NCBI GenBank assembly: GCA_014800605.1
Contig: JAAVFS010000066.1
Span: forward strand, 1-43,898
DNA length: 43,898 nt
Direction of reading: 5' to 3'
Source of the DNA: Bacteroidales bacterium
Lineage (GTDB): Bacteria > Bacteroidota > Bacteroidia > Bacteroidales > Muribaculaceae
In this document: positions 16,023-24,202 of the stretch, in pieces
How the letters are laid out: each line of letters starts with the position of its first letter
Numbering within the stretch: the stretch's first letter is position 1
Notes under the pieces: model-generated
Seen by the model: the letters and a program-made list of their open reading frames with translations, nothing else
What the model was told of the DNA's origin: nothing
The model's database searches: none
Translations under genes and position numbers: made by a program

Positions 16023-17462
16023 ATGAAAAAATACATCCTCGCTGCGCTCGCACTAGCCTCAGCTATGGGCATCACCGCCTCAGCTCGCACCCTGATCGGT
16101 CGTGTCAACTCCCCCGACGGCCCCCTCACCGGAGTCACCGTATCCGATGGCTTCACCTGCACTCTGACCGACGATGCCGGACAGTTTGTCATCGACGCTG
16201 ACCCCGACGCCAACTTCGTCTACGTCTCCACCCCCGCAGGCTATCTGCCACCCGTCGACTCCCTCTGCCACCCCCACTTCTATATCCCCGTCACCGAGGA
16301 GACCGAAATCTACGAATTCAATCTCCTGAAAAATCCGCGCGACGACCGCCATCACGCCTTCATGACTCAGGCCGACATCCAGGTCGTAGCCGAAGAGGAG
16401 CTGGTCGAATATGACCGCCAGGTTGCCGATGCCCGAGAGTATATGAGTTCCCTGGGCGACCTCGACATCTTCGCACTCGACTGCGGCGACATCGTAGGCG
16501 ACCACCCCGAGCTCTATCCCTCAAGTCTCCGCCACAGAGCAGCCCTCGGATTCCCCGTCTACTACGTGATGGGCAACCACGACATGGAGTACACCGGTCG
16601 CACCCACGAGACCTCGCGCCACCGCTTCGAGCGCAACATCGGCCCCAGCAACTACTCATTCAACCGCGGCGACGTACATTACGTCGCTGTCGACAACTGC
16701 TTCTATATCGGCCGCGACTACTTCTACATGGGCTACCTTGACGAGCGCACCCTCCGCTGGCTCGAGCAGGATCTCGCCAATGTCCCCGAAGGCTCTACTG
16801 TAGTGATGTTCATGCACATCCCCTTGAAAAACGAGGCAGGCACACAACCCTTCCGCTACGACGGCAAGTCCGTTTCGCAGGAGACCGTCAACGCCAACGC
16901 CCTCATCTCGCTACTCCAGCCCTACAACGTCCACATGATCACCGGCCACCAGCACTGGAACAACAACGTCGAGCATGCCGACAACCTCTATGAGCACAAC
17001 ACAGCTGCTGCTTGCGGCCTCTGGTGGCAGACACCCGTATGCGAGGACGGCACCCCCCGCGGCTATGGCGTCTACAATGTCAACGGCTCCGACATCGACT
17101 GGCTCTTCAAGTCGACCGGCTTCCCCGCCGACCATCAGATGCGCGTCTACCTCCCCGGCGCCACCAAGGCTGCTCCCGAAAGCGTCGTAGCCAACATCTG
17201 GAATGCCGACTCAGCCTGGAAAGTAGAGTGGCTTGAAGATGGCAAGGTCATGGGCGAAATGGAACGCTTCACCGCCACCGACCCCCTGACACTCTCGATG
17301 ATCGCCGACCGCTCCAAACTCAAATACCCTTGGACAGCCGCATCTCCCACCAACCACATGTACAAGGCTACACCCGTCAACCCCGACGCCAAGATCAGCG
17401 TACGCGCCACCGACCGCTTCGGTCGCGTCTTCCAGGCTGACGCTCAGGCTATCACAGAATAA
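16023..17462 (+). CDS. Secreted calcineurin-like metallophosphoesterase
   Basis: The 479-aa protein has a signal peptide ending ITASA near residue 21. An N-terminal beta-sandwich (MetallophosN type) contains LIGRVNSPDGPLTGVTVSDG. The Metallophos core carries a DIQ in place of the usual DxH at about 119, CGDIVGDH near 153, GNHDME near 183, MHIP near 263 and GHQHWNN near 307. A MetallophosC-like C-terminal domain ends TDRFGRVFQAD. These motifs supply the two-metal site. Gut Bacteroidetes often carry this three-domain form in PULs, where it may remove phosphoryl groups or cleave phosphodiesters in the glycan. The substrate is unknown. It begins a new transcription unit after the terminator and is 11 bases from the next gene. 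A possible promoter with a weak -7 (TAAATTCG, 15964-15971) lies upstream. Confidence 0.88.
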   Translation: MKKYILAALALASAMGITASARTLIGRVNSPDGPLTGVTVSDGFTCTLTDDAGQFVIDADPDANFVYVSTPAGYLPPVDSLCHPHFYIPVTEETEIYEFNLLKNPRDDRHHAFMTQADIQVVAEEELVEYDRQVADAREYMSSLGDLDIFALDCGDIVGDHPELYPSSLRHRAALGFPVYYVMGNHDMEYTGRTHETSRHRFERNIGPSNYSFNRGDVHYVAVDNCFYIGRDYFYMGYLDERTLRWLEQDLANVPEGSTVVMFMHIPLKNEAGTQPFRYDGKSVSQETVNANALISLLQPYNVHMITGHQHWNNNVEHADNLYEHNTAAACGLWWQTPVCEDGTPRGYGVYNVNGSDIDWLFKSTGFPADHQMRVYLPGATKAAPESVVANIWNADSAWKVEWLEDGKVMGEMERFTATDPLTLSMIADRSKLKYPWTAASPTNHMYKATPVNPDAKISVRATDRFGRVFQADAQAITE

Positions 17463-17473
17463 CAATCCCCGCC

Positions 17474-18955
17474 ATGAAACGTGCAGACTCACTCGACACA
17501 ATGCGCGGACTGACCATCGGCATGATGGTGCTCTGCGGCTCAATAATTACATCCGTTCTACCCGACTGGATGGCCCACTGTCAGGTGCCCCCCGGCCGCG
17601 GATTCGACCCCTCGATCTACGGAATCACCTGGGTCGACCTCGTCTTCCCCTTCTTCCTCTTCGCCATGGGTGCCGCGATGCCCTTCTCTGTCGGCTCGAG
17701 AATGGAGCGCGGTGCCTCAGGCTTCCGTGTGCTCCGCGACGCCATCTGGCGCGGACTTAAGCTCGCTTATTTCGCCATATTCATCCAGAACTGCTACCCC
17801 TGGATAGTCAAAAACTACCTCGATCGACCCGCCGACCCAGGCATCTGGGCCTTTACCATCTGTGCATTCATAGTCCTCTTCCTCCTGTTCATGCGCCTGC
17901 CCGCCGGCGCCCCAAAATGGATTCGCCGACTGATGCCCGTCGCCGGCCTGCTGATCTCATGCAGCATGATGGGTTGGCTCGAAAGCCATGTCACCCTCTC
18001 GGCCGACTATCTCGCTACCGACCCGTCAGCATTCGACATCTTCATCAAGCACGTCAACAATGTCCTCTACAAGAGCAACATCATCATCCTCGTCCTTGGC
18101 AACATGGCCGCCTTCGGCACTGTCATCTATATCCTGACCATGAACAAACCGATGGCCCGCATCGCCATCCTCCCCTTCATCATGGCCATCAACCTCGGCT
18201 CCGCCACTGCCGACTCATGGCAGCAGGCCGTCTTCAACTGGACCCCCTGCGGATGGCTCTACCGATTTGACTTCCTCAAATACCTCTTCATCATCATCCC
18301 CGGCACCATCGCCGGCGAATACCTCCGCAACTGGATCCGCCAGTCCGAAGATGAAGCCCACCGCCAGATCAAGGGGAGCAGCAACGACGGCGTCTCGACA
18401 GCCACCGTCGCATTCCTCTCGCTCGCAGTCATCGCAGTCAATGTCATCCTGCTCTTCGGCCGCCATCTCGTGGCCAACCTCTTCGTGACAGCAGCCATCA
18501 TCGTCCTCATCAACGGAGGCGCACGTCGCGTCGGCGCCAACCTGCGCGTCATCCCCTCCCTTGTCAAAGCCGGAGCCTACCTGCTGATGCTCGGACTCTT
18601 TTTTGAAGCCTTCGAGGGCGGCATCCGCAAAGACCACGCCACCTATAGCTACTACTTCGTCACCTCCGGACTGGCCTTCTACTGCCTGACCCTGCTGTTC
18701 ATCATCTGCGATGTCTACGGATGGCGCAAACTGATGTCGCCGCTGACCCTCGCCGGACGCAACCCGATGATAGCCTACGTCGCCACATCAATGTTCTTCG
18801 GCCCGATCTTCATGATCCTCGGCATCTACGACCCCCTCGTAGAGTGGGGATGCACATCATGGGTCACCTCGATGCTCTTCGGCCTCATGTTCACCGCCCT
18901 TGCCCTCGGCCTCGCAGCCATCTTCTCACGTCTCCGCCTCTACTGGCGCACATAA
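17474..18955 (+). CDS. DUF5009 / HGSNAT-like multipass membrane acyltransferase
   Basis: The 493-aa inner-membrane protein starts RADSLDTMRGLTIGMMVL, the SLDxxRGL opening shared by the heparan-alpha-glucosaminide N-acetyltransferase-like (NagX, DUF5009) family and related acyltransferases. It has about ten to twelve hydrophobic segments, for example WVDLVFPFFLFAMGAAMPF, VVLFLLFMRLP-like and GLAFYCLTLLFIICDVYG. Family members are thought to move an acetyl group across the membrane onto a glucosamine in the lumen or periplasm, but bacterial members are poorly tested. The gene is 11 bases after the phosphoesterase and 34 bases before the first SGNH gene, so it belongs to the same operon. The context suggests work on a partly deacylated amino sugar. 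Confidence 0.8.
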   Translation: MKRADSLDTMRGLTIGMMVLCGSIITSVLPDWMAHCQVPPGRGFDPSIYGITWVDLVFPFFLFAMGAAMPFSVGSRMERGASGFRVLRDAIWRGLKLAYFAIFIQNCYPWIVKNYLDRPADPGIWAFTICAFIVLFLLFMRLPAGAPKWIRRLMPVAGLLISCSMMGWLESHVTLSADYLATDPSAFDIFIKHVNNVLYKSNIIILVLGNMAAFGTVIYILTMNKPMARIAILPFIMAINLGSATADSWQQAVFNWTPCGWLYRFDFLKYLFIIIPGTIAGEYLRNWIRQSEDEAHRQIKGSSNDGVSTATVAFLSLAVIAVNVILLFGRHLVANLFVTAAIIVLINGGARRVGANLRVIPSLVKAGAYLLMLGLFFEAFEGGIRKDHATYSYYFVTSGLAFYCLTLLFIICDVYGWRKLMSPLTLAGRNPMIAYVATSMFFGPIFMILGIYDPLVEWGCTSWVTSMLFGLMFTALALGLAAIFSRLRLYWRT

Positions 18956-18989
18956 TCCCCTCCTGCATACCAATAACATATCTACCAAG

Positions 18990-20120
18990 ATGAAAAAAGT
19001 CATATTTTCACTCCTCTCAGCCGTAGCCATCACTTCATCGGTTTTCGCTGCTGACAACAACACCGTCTGGCACTCAGCCGACACACTCCCCCTCCTCGGC
19101 AAAGGGATCGACCCCGCCTCAACAGTCATGCGCTATCAGCGTCTTCCTGACTCGATGAAGACCAAGGTGAAGCGCGACGCCGTCTACTACCTCGGCACCA
19201 ACTCCGCCGGCATGGCCATCCGCTTCGCATCCGACGCCCCCGCCATCGACATCAAGTGGAAATCGCTCTATAAGAACCTGATGAACCACCAGACCCCGAC
19301 AGGCACCCGTGGTCTCGACCTCTACACCCTCCTTCCCGACTCAACCTGGACATTCGTCAATAGCGCGCGCCCCGATGTCAACAACCACTTCACATCGGCC
19401 AATGTCATCTCCAACATGGACCCCGTCATGCGCGAATACCTCCTCTACCTCCCTCTCTATGACGGCATTGACTCACTCTATATCGGAACCGGACGCGACT
19501 ATGTCGTGACCGCGCCCAAAGTCGATGTGCTCATCCCCGGCTCGGCAGCTACACCCAAACCCATAGTCATGTACGGCACCAGCCTCCTCCAGGGCGGCTG
19601 CGCCAACCGTCCCGGCATGGCTCACTCCAACATCATCACCCGCCGACTCAATCGCCCCGTGCTCAACTTCGGTTTCAGCGGCAATGGTCAGCTCGACCTT
19701 GAGATCGCCGAGATCCTTGCCGCCATCCCTGATCCCGCGATGTACGTCCTCGACTTCGTGCCCAATGTCAATGAGCAGCAGATCGAGGAGCAGATGATCC
19801 CCTTCGTCGAGATCATCGAGAAAGCCCACCCCGGTGTGCCCATCCTCTTCCCCGAAGACCCCCGCTTCCCCCACGCACGCTTCGACAAGAAGATGCGCCA
19901 CGAAGTCGACTATCGCAACCTGCTCATGAAGGAGAAATTTGACATCCTCTCTCAGCAGTACCCCAACCTGGTCTTCCTCCCCTCGATCGACTTCGCCGGC
20001 CACGACCATGAGGCCTTTGTCGACGGCATCCACTACACCGACCTCGGCTTCGTGCGCTATGCCAATGTCCTTGAGCCGATCCTCCGCGAAATGATTGCCA
20101 ACTCTGAATCCAAAAAATGA
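18990..20120 (+). CDS. SGNH-hydrolase esterase, first of three tandem paralogues
   Basis: The track ORF starts at 18900, but the signal peptide MKKVIFSLLSAVAITSSVFA begins at 18990, past the previous stop, so I use that start (376 aa). An N-terminal GxDLY-type jelly-roll domain contains TRGLDLYTLLPDSTW near 105. It is followed by a Lipase_GDSL_3-type SGNH domain. The nucleophile motif is YGTSLLQGGC near 192 (GTS in place of GDS), GFSGNGQLD near 227 is the Gly/Asn block, and DGIHYTDLG near 344 holds the Asp-His pair. It is periplasmic or surface-exposed and probably removes O-acetyl or other acyl groups from sugars. It shares the motif series SADTLPLLGKGIDP and NSAGMAIRF with the two genes that follow. 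Confidence 0.9.
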   Translation: MKKVIFSLLSAVAITSSVFAADNNTVWHSADTLPLLGKGIDPASTVMRYQRLPDSMKTKVKRDAVYYLGTNSAGMAIRFASDAPAIDIKWKSLYKNLMNHQTPTGTRGLDLYTLLPDSTWTFVNSARPDVNNHFTSANVISNMDPVMREYLLYLPLYDGIDSLYIGTGRDYVVTAPKVDVLIPGSAATPKPIVMYGTSLLQGGCANRPGMAHSNIITRRLNRPVLNFGFSGNGQLDLEIAEILAAIPDPAMYVLDFVPNVNEQQIEEQMIPFVEIIEKAHPGVPILFPEDPRFPHARFDKKMRHEVDYRNLLMKEKFDILSQQYPNLVFLPSIDFAGHDHEAFVDGIHYTDLGFVRYANVLEPILREMIANSESKK

Positions 20121-21214
20121 TGAGACGCATCTCATTGATAGTCACTGCGGCACTCGCCGCACTCACAGCCTCAGCCGGCACCCGTTGGGTGTCGGCTGAC
20201 TCGCTTCCCCTCCTGGGTAAATGTGTCGACCCCACCTCGACTTCCTATCGCTACCAGCGCATTCCGGACTCGCTCGAGCACAAAGTCAAGCGCCCCGACC
20301 TCTTCCGCCTTGGCCGCAACTCGGCCGGCATGGCTATCCGCTTCGCCACCGATGCCCCCGCCATAAGTCTCAAGTGGAAGTCGACCCAGCGCAACCTGAT
20401 GAACCACATGACCCCGACAGGCACCCGCGGCCTCGACCTCTACACCCTCCTGCCCGACTCCACCTGGACCTTCGTGCAGTCAGGTCGTCCCGACCCCACG
20501 AAAGCTGTGACCGAGACATGTGTCATCAAAAACATGACACCCGAGCAGCGCGAATACATGCTCTACCTGTCACTCTATGACGGCGTCGACTCCCTCTTTA
20601 TCGGCGTCCCCGACGGCTACACAATCTCAGTCCCCGCCGTCCCGCTCCCCCGGGCCGAAAAGCCTATCATCTACTACGGCACAAGCCTAACTCAGGGAGG
20701 CTGCGCCAACCGCCCCGGCATGGTCCACACCAATATCATCGGACGCCGACTCAATCGCGACGTAGTCAACCTCGGCTTCAGCGGCAATGGTCAGCTCGAC
20801 CTCGAGATAGCAGATGTCATGGCAGCCGTCCACGATCCGGCGCTCTACGTACTCGACTTCCTCCCCAACGTCAACAATCAGCAGCTTGACACCCTCTTCA
20901 TACCCTTCGTCGACATCCTGCGTAACGCCCATCCGACAGTGCCGATCCTCGTCATCGAGGATCCCGACTACCCCTACAAGCGCTTCGACTGCACAGCTCA
21001 GGCCCGCGTCGAGAGCCGCCGCGAGCTCCTCAAGCAGATCATGGACCGCCTGCTCGCAGCCGACCCCAACGTCTACTTCCTCCCCTCGCCCGGACTGATC
21101 GGCGACGATGGCGAGCCCTCAGTCGACGGACTCCACTTCACCGACATAGGCTTCACCCGCTATGCCGACAATATTCTCCCCACAATCATCCAAATCCTCA
21201 ACCCGAATGAATAG
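20117..21214 (+). CDS. SGNH-hydrolase esterase, second tandem paralogue
   Basis: The 365-aa protein starts at an ATG overlapping the previous TGA (ATGA), which implies translational coupling. The signal peptide is MMRRISLIVTAALAALTASAG. The architecture and motifs equal those of the first copy: SADSLPLLGKCVDP, TRGLDLYTLLPDSTW, YGTSLTQGGCANRPGM, GFSGNGQLDLEIAD and DGLHFTDIGF. The differences are mostly in the middle of the SGNH domain and in the last 60 residues, where substrate contacts are likely. Duplication followed by divergence is the simplest explanation. The specific acyl substrate is unknown. Confidence 0.9.
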   Translation: MMRRISLIVTAALAALTASAGTRWVSADSLPLLGKCVDPTSTSYRYQRIPDSLEHKVKRPDLFRLGRNSAGMAIRFATDAPAISLKWKSTQRNLMNHMTPTGTRGLDLYTLLPDSTWTFVQSGRPDPTKAVTETCVIKNMTPEQREYMLYLSLYDGVDSLFIGVPDGYTISVPAVPLPRAEKPIIYYGTSLTQGGCANRPGMVHTNIIGRRLNRDVVNLGFSGNGQLDLEIADVMAAVHDPALYVLDFLPNVNNQQLDTLFIPFVDILRNAHPTVPILVIEDPDYPYKRFDCTAQARVESRRELLKQIMDRLLAADPNVYFLPSPGLIGDDGEPSVDGLHFTDIGFTRYADNILPTIIQILNPNE

Positions 21215-22301
21215 ACTCCTCTCTCTGCTGCTCATCACCCTCTCGGCCATGGCAGCCTCAGCAGGCTCCATCAAGTGGCACTCCGCCGACTCGCTCCCCC
21301 TGCTGGGCAAAGCCGTCGACGACGCCTCGACCTCATCACGATTCCAGCGTCTCCCCGACTCGCTCGAGCACAAAGTCAAGCGCCCCGTACTCTTCGGCCT
21401 CGGCCGCCACTCTGCCGGCATGGCTATCCGTTTCACATCTGATAGCCCCGAGATCCATGCCCGCTGGAAATCGCGCTTCAAGAGCATCATGGACCACATG
21501 ACCCCCACAGGCACCCGCGGCCTCGACCTCTACGTAATGCTCCCCGACTCCTCATGGACATTCGCCCAGACAGCGCGTCCCGACCTCGCCTCACACACCA
21601 CCGAGACCTGCGTCATCAGCAATATGCCCGCAGGTCAGCATGAATACCTGCTCTACCTGTCGCTCTACGACGCTGTCGACTCCCTCTATATCGGTGTCCC
21701 CCGGGAGTATAGCCTTACCGCACCGGCCATCAACCATCCCCGCGCCGAGGCGCCGATAGTCTACTACGGTACGAGCCTCGTACATGGCGGATGCGTCAAC
21801 CGTCCCGGCATGGCCCACACCAACATCCTGCGCCGGCGCCTCGACCGCGATGTCATCAACCTCGGCTTCGGCGGCAACGGCCAGCTCGACCTCGAGATCG
21901 CCGACGTCATCGCCGCCGTCAAAGACCCCTCGCTGGTTATCCTCGACTTCGTGCCCAACTGCTCCAGCGCCCAGATCGACACCCTCATGATCCCCTTTGT
22001 CGACAAGATCCGCGCTGCCCACCCCTCAGTGCCCATCCTCTTCGTCGAGTGCCTCCCACACCCCCGATGCCGGTTTGACAACGTGATGAAAGCCGCCGTC
22101 GAGCGCCATAACGCCATGATGCGACGCCGCTACGACGACCTGACCGAACGCTACGACCACCTCTACTACATGCCGACAGCCGACATCTTCGGCGACGACA
22201 ATGAGCACACCGTCGATGCCCTCCATCTCACTGACATGGGAGCCCTCCGCTTTGCCGATGCCATGGAGCCCGTCATCCGCGAGATCCTCGCCAAGGAGTA
22301 G
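21207..22301 (+). CDS. SGNH-hydrolase esterase, third tandem paralogue
   Basis: The signal peptide MNRLLSLLLITLSAMAASAG sets the start at 21207, giving 364 aa and an 8-base overlap with the previous gene, rather than the track start at 21162. It keeps TRGLDLYVMLPDSSW and YGTSLVHGGCVNRPGM. It has GFGGNGQLD where the other two have GFSGNGQLD, and its last block is DALHLTDMG. All three copies keep the Ser nucleophile and the C-terminal His, so all three should be active. The three genes form the end of the phosphoesterase operon. Confidence 0.9.
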   Translation: MNRLLSLLLITLSAMAASAGSIKWHSADSLPLLGKAVDDASTSSRFQRLPDSLEHKVKRPVLFGLGRHSAGMAIRFTSDSPEIHARWKSRFKSIMDHMTPTGTRGLDLYVMLPDSSWTFAQTARPDLASHTTETCVISNMPAGQHEYLLYLSLYDAVDSLYIGVPREYSLTAPAINHPRAEAPIVYYGTSLVHGGCVNRPGMAHTNILRRRLDRDVINLGFGGNGQLDLEIADVIAAVKDPSLVILDFVPNCSSAQIDTLMIPFVDKIRAAHPSVPILFVECLPHPRCRFDNVMKAAVERHNAMMRRRYDDLTERYDHLYYMPTADIFGDDNEHTVDALHLTDMGALRFADAMEPVIREILAKE

Positions 22302-22333
22302 CGTTAACATTTATTGTCCGAGCCACGACGGGA

Positions 22334-22359
22334 TTTGTCGCCGAGTTTTCTTAACTTTG
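22334..22359 (+). promoter_or_regulatory. Promoter-like site before the DUF4919 gene
   Basis: TAACTTTG (22352-22359) fits TAnnTTTG. A TTTG at 22334-22337 lies upstream, but at 14 bases, shorter than the usual 19-21. The expected start is about 17 bases before the ATG at 22383. Confidence 0.45.
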
Positions 22360-22382
22360 TCACCTGACCCTCCCCACTGTCA

Positions 22383-23093
22383 ATGAAGAAATTTACACTC
22401 TATATGCTCGCGGCGCTGACGGCCATGATCATCATGACTTCGGCCAAATCATCCAAGCGCAACTCGATGCCCAAAGGCATCGACCTGGAACAGGTGCGCG
22501 CCGAGGTCAACGATCCAAAGTCCGAATTCTTCTACGACTCGCTGATGGCAGCCTTTGAGCGCGTCGACACGTCGATGACCCTCGAAGACTATCGATACCT
22601 CTACTTCGGGACCATGTTTCGCGAAGACTATAACCCCTATCGCCGCAACGCCTATACCGACATCATCAACCCGCTGACCCACAAAGCCACCCACACCCGC
22701 GCCGAGTGCGACACGCTGATGAAGTACACACAGCTCGCCCTGCTTGACACCCCCTTCGATCTTGCGCAGATCAACTTCCTCATCTACGCCCTCCGCTCCA
22801 AGCAGAAATACAATGAAGCCGACATCTGGCAGTATCGCCTCAACCATCTGCTGCAAGCTATCGTCTCCACCGGCTCAGGGGCCGATACCACCTCAGCGTG
22901 GTATGTCATCTACCCGCGCGATGAAGCCACGATAGTCAATATCGGCAAGAACGTGCAGACCCTCCGCCCCACCTTCATCGAGCCCTACTACGACTGCATC
23001 GAGGTGACCGACGATCAGGGCAAGAAGCAGGACTTCTACTTCAACATCTCCCCCGTCCTCGACGAATACTACCTCAAGTTTCCCGAAGACTGA
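22383..23093 (+). CDS. DUF4919-family secreted protein
   Basis: The 236-aa protein has a hydrophobic N-terminal signal (FTLYMLAALTAMIIMTSA). The DUF4919 pattern follows: GIDLEQVRAEVNDPKSEFFYDSLM, DYRYLYFGTMFREDYNPY, CDTLMKYTQLALLDTPFDLAQINFL and the C-terminal DFYFNISPVLDEYYLKF. It is predicted to be helical in the first two thirds, TPR-like, with a small beta-rich end. It is exported, with no known function. It has its own promoter-like site, so it may not belong to the PUL operon. The family name is from motif memory and the length fits. Confidence 0.78.
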   Translation: MKKFTLYMLAALTAMIIMTSAKSSKRNSMPKGIDLEQVRAEVNDPKSEFFYDSLMAAFERVDTSMTLEDYRYLYFGTMFREDYNPYRRNAYTDIINPLTHKATHTRAECDTLMKYTQLALLDTPFDLAQINFLIYALRSKQKYNEADIWQYRLNHLLQAIVSTGSGADTTSAWYVIYPRDEATIVNIGKNVQTLRPTFIEPYYDCIEVTDDQGKKQDFYFNISPVLDEYYLKFPED

Positions 23094-23160
23094 TCCCCCT
23101 CCGATCAAAGTATTAGACTAAAGCCATGTGCGCAGCGTATGGCAAGTCGATGCAAGTGCT

Positions 23161-23172
23161 GGGGGGGGGGGG
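23161..23172. repeat. Homopolymeric G12 tract
   Basis: Twelve consecutive G residues lie between the DUF4919 gene and the hairpin at 23189. No coding region crosses it except the spurious track ORF at 23126. Tracts of this kind are prone to slippage, and also to assembly errors, so the exact length is uncertain. Confidence 0.85.
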
Positions 23173-23188
23173 ATGTTTGGATAAACGG

Positions 23189-23233
23189 CTGAGAGAGGCT
23201 GCGGCGTATGCGATACGGCGCAGTCTCTCTCAG
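23189..23233. terminator. Very long hairpin between convergent genes (likely bidirectional terminator)
   Basis: CTGAGAGAGGCTGCG (23189-23203) pairs with CGCAGTCTCTCTCAG (23219-23233), 15 bp with one wobble. After a G-G mismatch, CGTAT/ATACG pairs around a GCG loop. The total is about 20 bp. It lies between the stop of the plus-strand DUF4919 gene (23093) and the stop of the minus-strand nitroreductase gene (23286). No long T-run is present on either side. Confidence 0.65.
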
Positions 23234-23285
23234 ACTATATCCGGCCTAACCTATTATGACCGGAACCTACTATATATATTTTCGA

Positions 23286-24035
23286 TTATTTCTCCACGGC
23301 ATAACCACGGCGGTGGAGGGCGTCGAGCATCTGATAGTTCATTCCCTCGCGGTAGTAGCCGAGCATCTCGCCGATCCAGTCGGAGTCAGACGGATTGGAC
23401 TCGCGGCTGAGGTGGTACCGGCGGATCGTCTCGTCATAGTCGAGCAGGCGCCGGGCCATATCGTCGACGCCATATTTCTCGCGGAAGATGACGAGCTCCC
23501 GGGGCTGTTTGGGCTTGAGCTGAGGCACTTCGCGGGGCACGCCGACTGCAAGGGCACACACGAGGTAGACTCCCTGCGGCAGACCAAGGAGCTCGGAGAT
23601 GGCGGCAGGGTCGACAGTGCGGGCATAGCCGATGGGACAGCAACCCAGACCGCGCGACTCGGCTGCTGCAATGGCACTCATCATAGCCAAGGCGGCGTCG
23701 ACTGTGCCTACGATAAGGCCGTCGGCAGTGTTTTGAAACGGAGGCATCTCGAGACCTTTAGCTTTGGCTGCCACCGAGATCTTGTTGAAGTCGCTCAGAA
23801 AGACAAAGACACGATTGCAGGTCTTGAACTGCTTCTGATGGGCGAGTGCCTCGAGCTTTTCCTTAAGAGTCTGATCGGCGATCTCAATGACGGAGAATTG
23901 CTGGCCATTGTAGCTCGTGGGTGTGCTGCGGATAGCCTCGCGGATAAAATCGAGGTCGGCTTCAGGGATCGGTTCACGCTCATAGCGGCGCACGCTGCGG
24001 CGTTCGAGGAGTGTCTGTTCTACTGTCTTATTCAT
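23286..24035 (-). CDS. Nitroreductase-family FMN oxidoreductase (NfsA-like)
   Basis: The 249-aa protein begins TVEQTLLERRSVRRYEREPIP, the FMN-phosphate-binding RRSxRxY motif of nitroreductases. It has TPTSYNGQQFSVIEI near residue 37. VGTVDAALAMMSAIAAAESRGLGCCPIGYA is the flavin and dimer-interface region, and the helical C-terminus is of NfsA/FRP type. It should be a cytoplasmic homodimer using NAD(P)H to reduce quinones, nitro compounds or flavin. It is a single-gene unit with a divergent gene upstream and a hairpin downstream. The physiological substrate cannot be deduced. Confidence 0.9.
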   Translation of the reverse strand: MNKTVEQTLLERRSVRRYEREPIPEADLDFIREAIRSTPTSYNGQQFSVIEIADQTLKEKLEALAHQKQFKTCNRVFVFLSDFNKISVAAKAKGLEMPPFQNTADGLIVGTVDAALAMMSAIAAAESRGLGCCPIGYARTVDPAAISELLGLPQGVYLVCALAVGVPREVPQLKPKQPRELVIFREKYGVDDMARRLLDYDETIRRYHLSRESNPSDSDWIGEMLGYYREGMNYQMLDALHRRGYAVEK

Positions 24036-24055
24036 ATCAAAGGTGAATTTTTTAC

Positions 24056-24063
24056 TAATTTTG
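24056..24063 (+). promoter_or_regulatory. Promoter -7 box for the DXS-like gene
   Basis: TAATTTTG matches TAnnTTTG. No clear -33 TTTG is visible at 19-21 bases. If used, it leaves a leader of about 130 nt before the ATG at 24203, which contains the GGGGGAA hairpin at 24094. Confidence 0.4.
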
Positions 24064-24093
24064 TGAGAAATCTATTCTGAAAACACCTCAATA

Positions 24094-24110
24094 GGGGGAA
24101 ATGTTCCCCC
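24094..24110 (+). promoter_or_regulatory. Tight G/C hairpin in the leader of the DXS-like gene
   Basis: GGGGGAA (24094-24100) pairs with TTCCCCC (24104-24110) around a 3-base loop, ATG. It lies between the putative -7 box and the start codon, so it should be in the mRNA leader. There is no T-run, so termination is unlikely. An effect on translation or RNA stability is possible. Confidence 0.4.
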
Positions 24111-24202
24111 CGGGCACCAACTTTAGCCCCAAGAAAGGCGTTATTAACCATAGATGTGACCACTCATAACGGAATCAAGTAACACAATATACATAAAGCA
24201 TT

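Noticed and set aside
23126-23410. Plus-strand ORF across the G12 tract as a phase-variable gene
   Set aside because: The translation is low-complexity, crosses the terminator hairpin and continues antisense into the nitroreductase gene.
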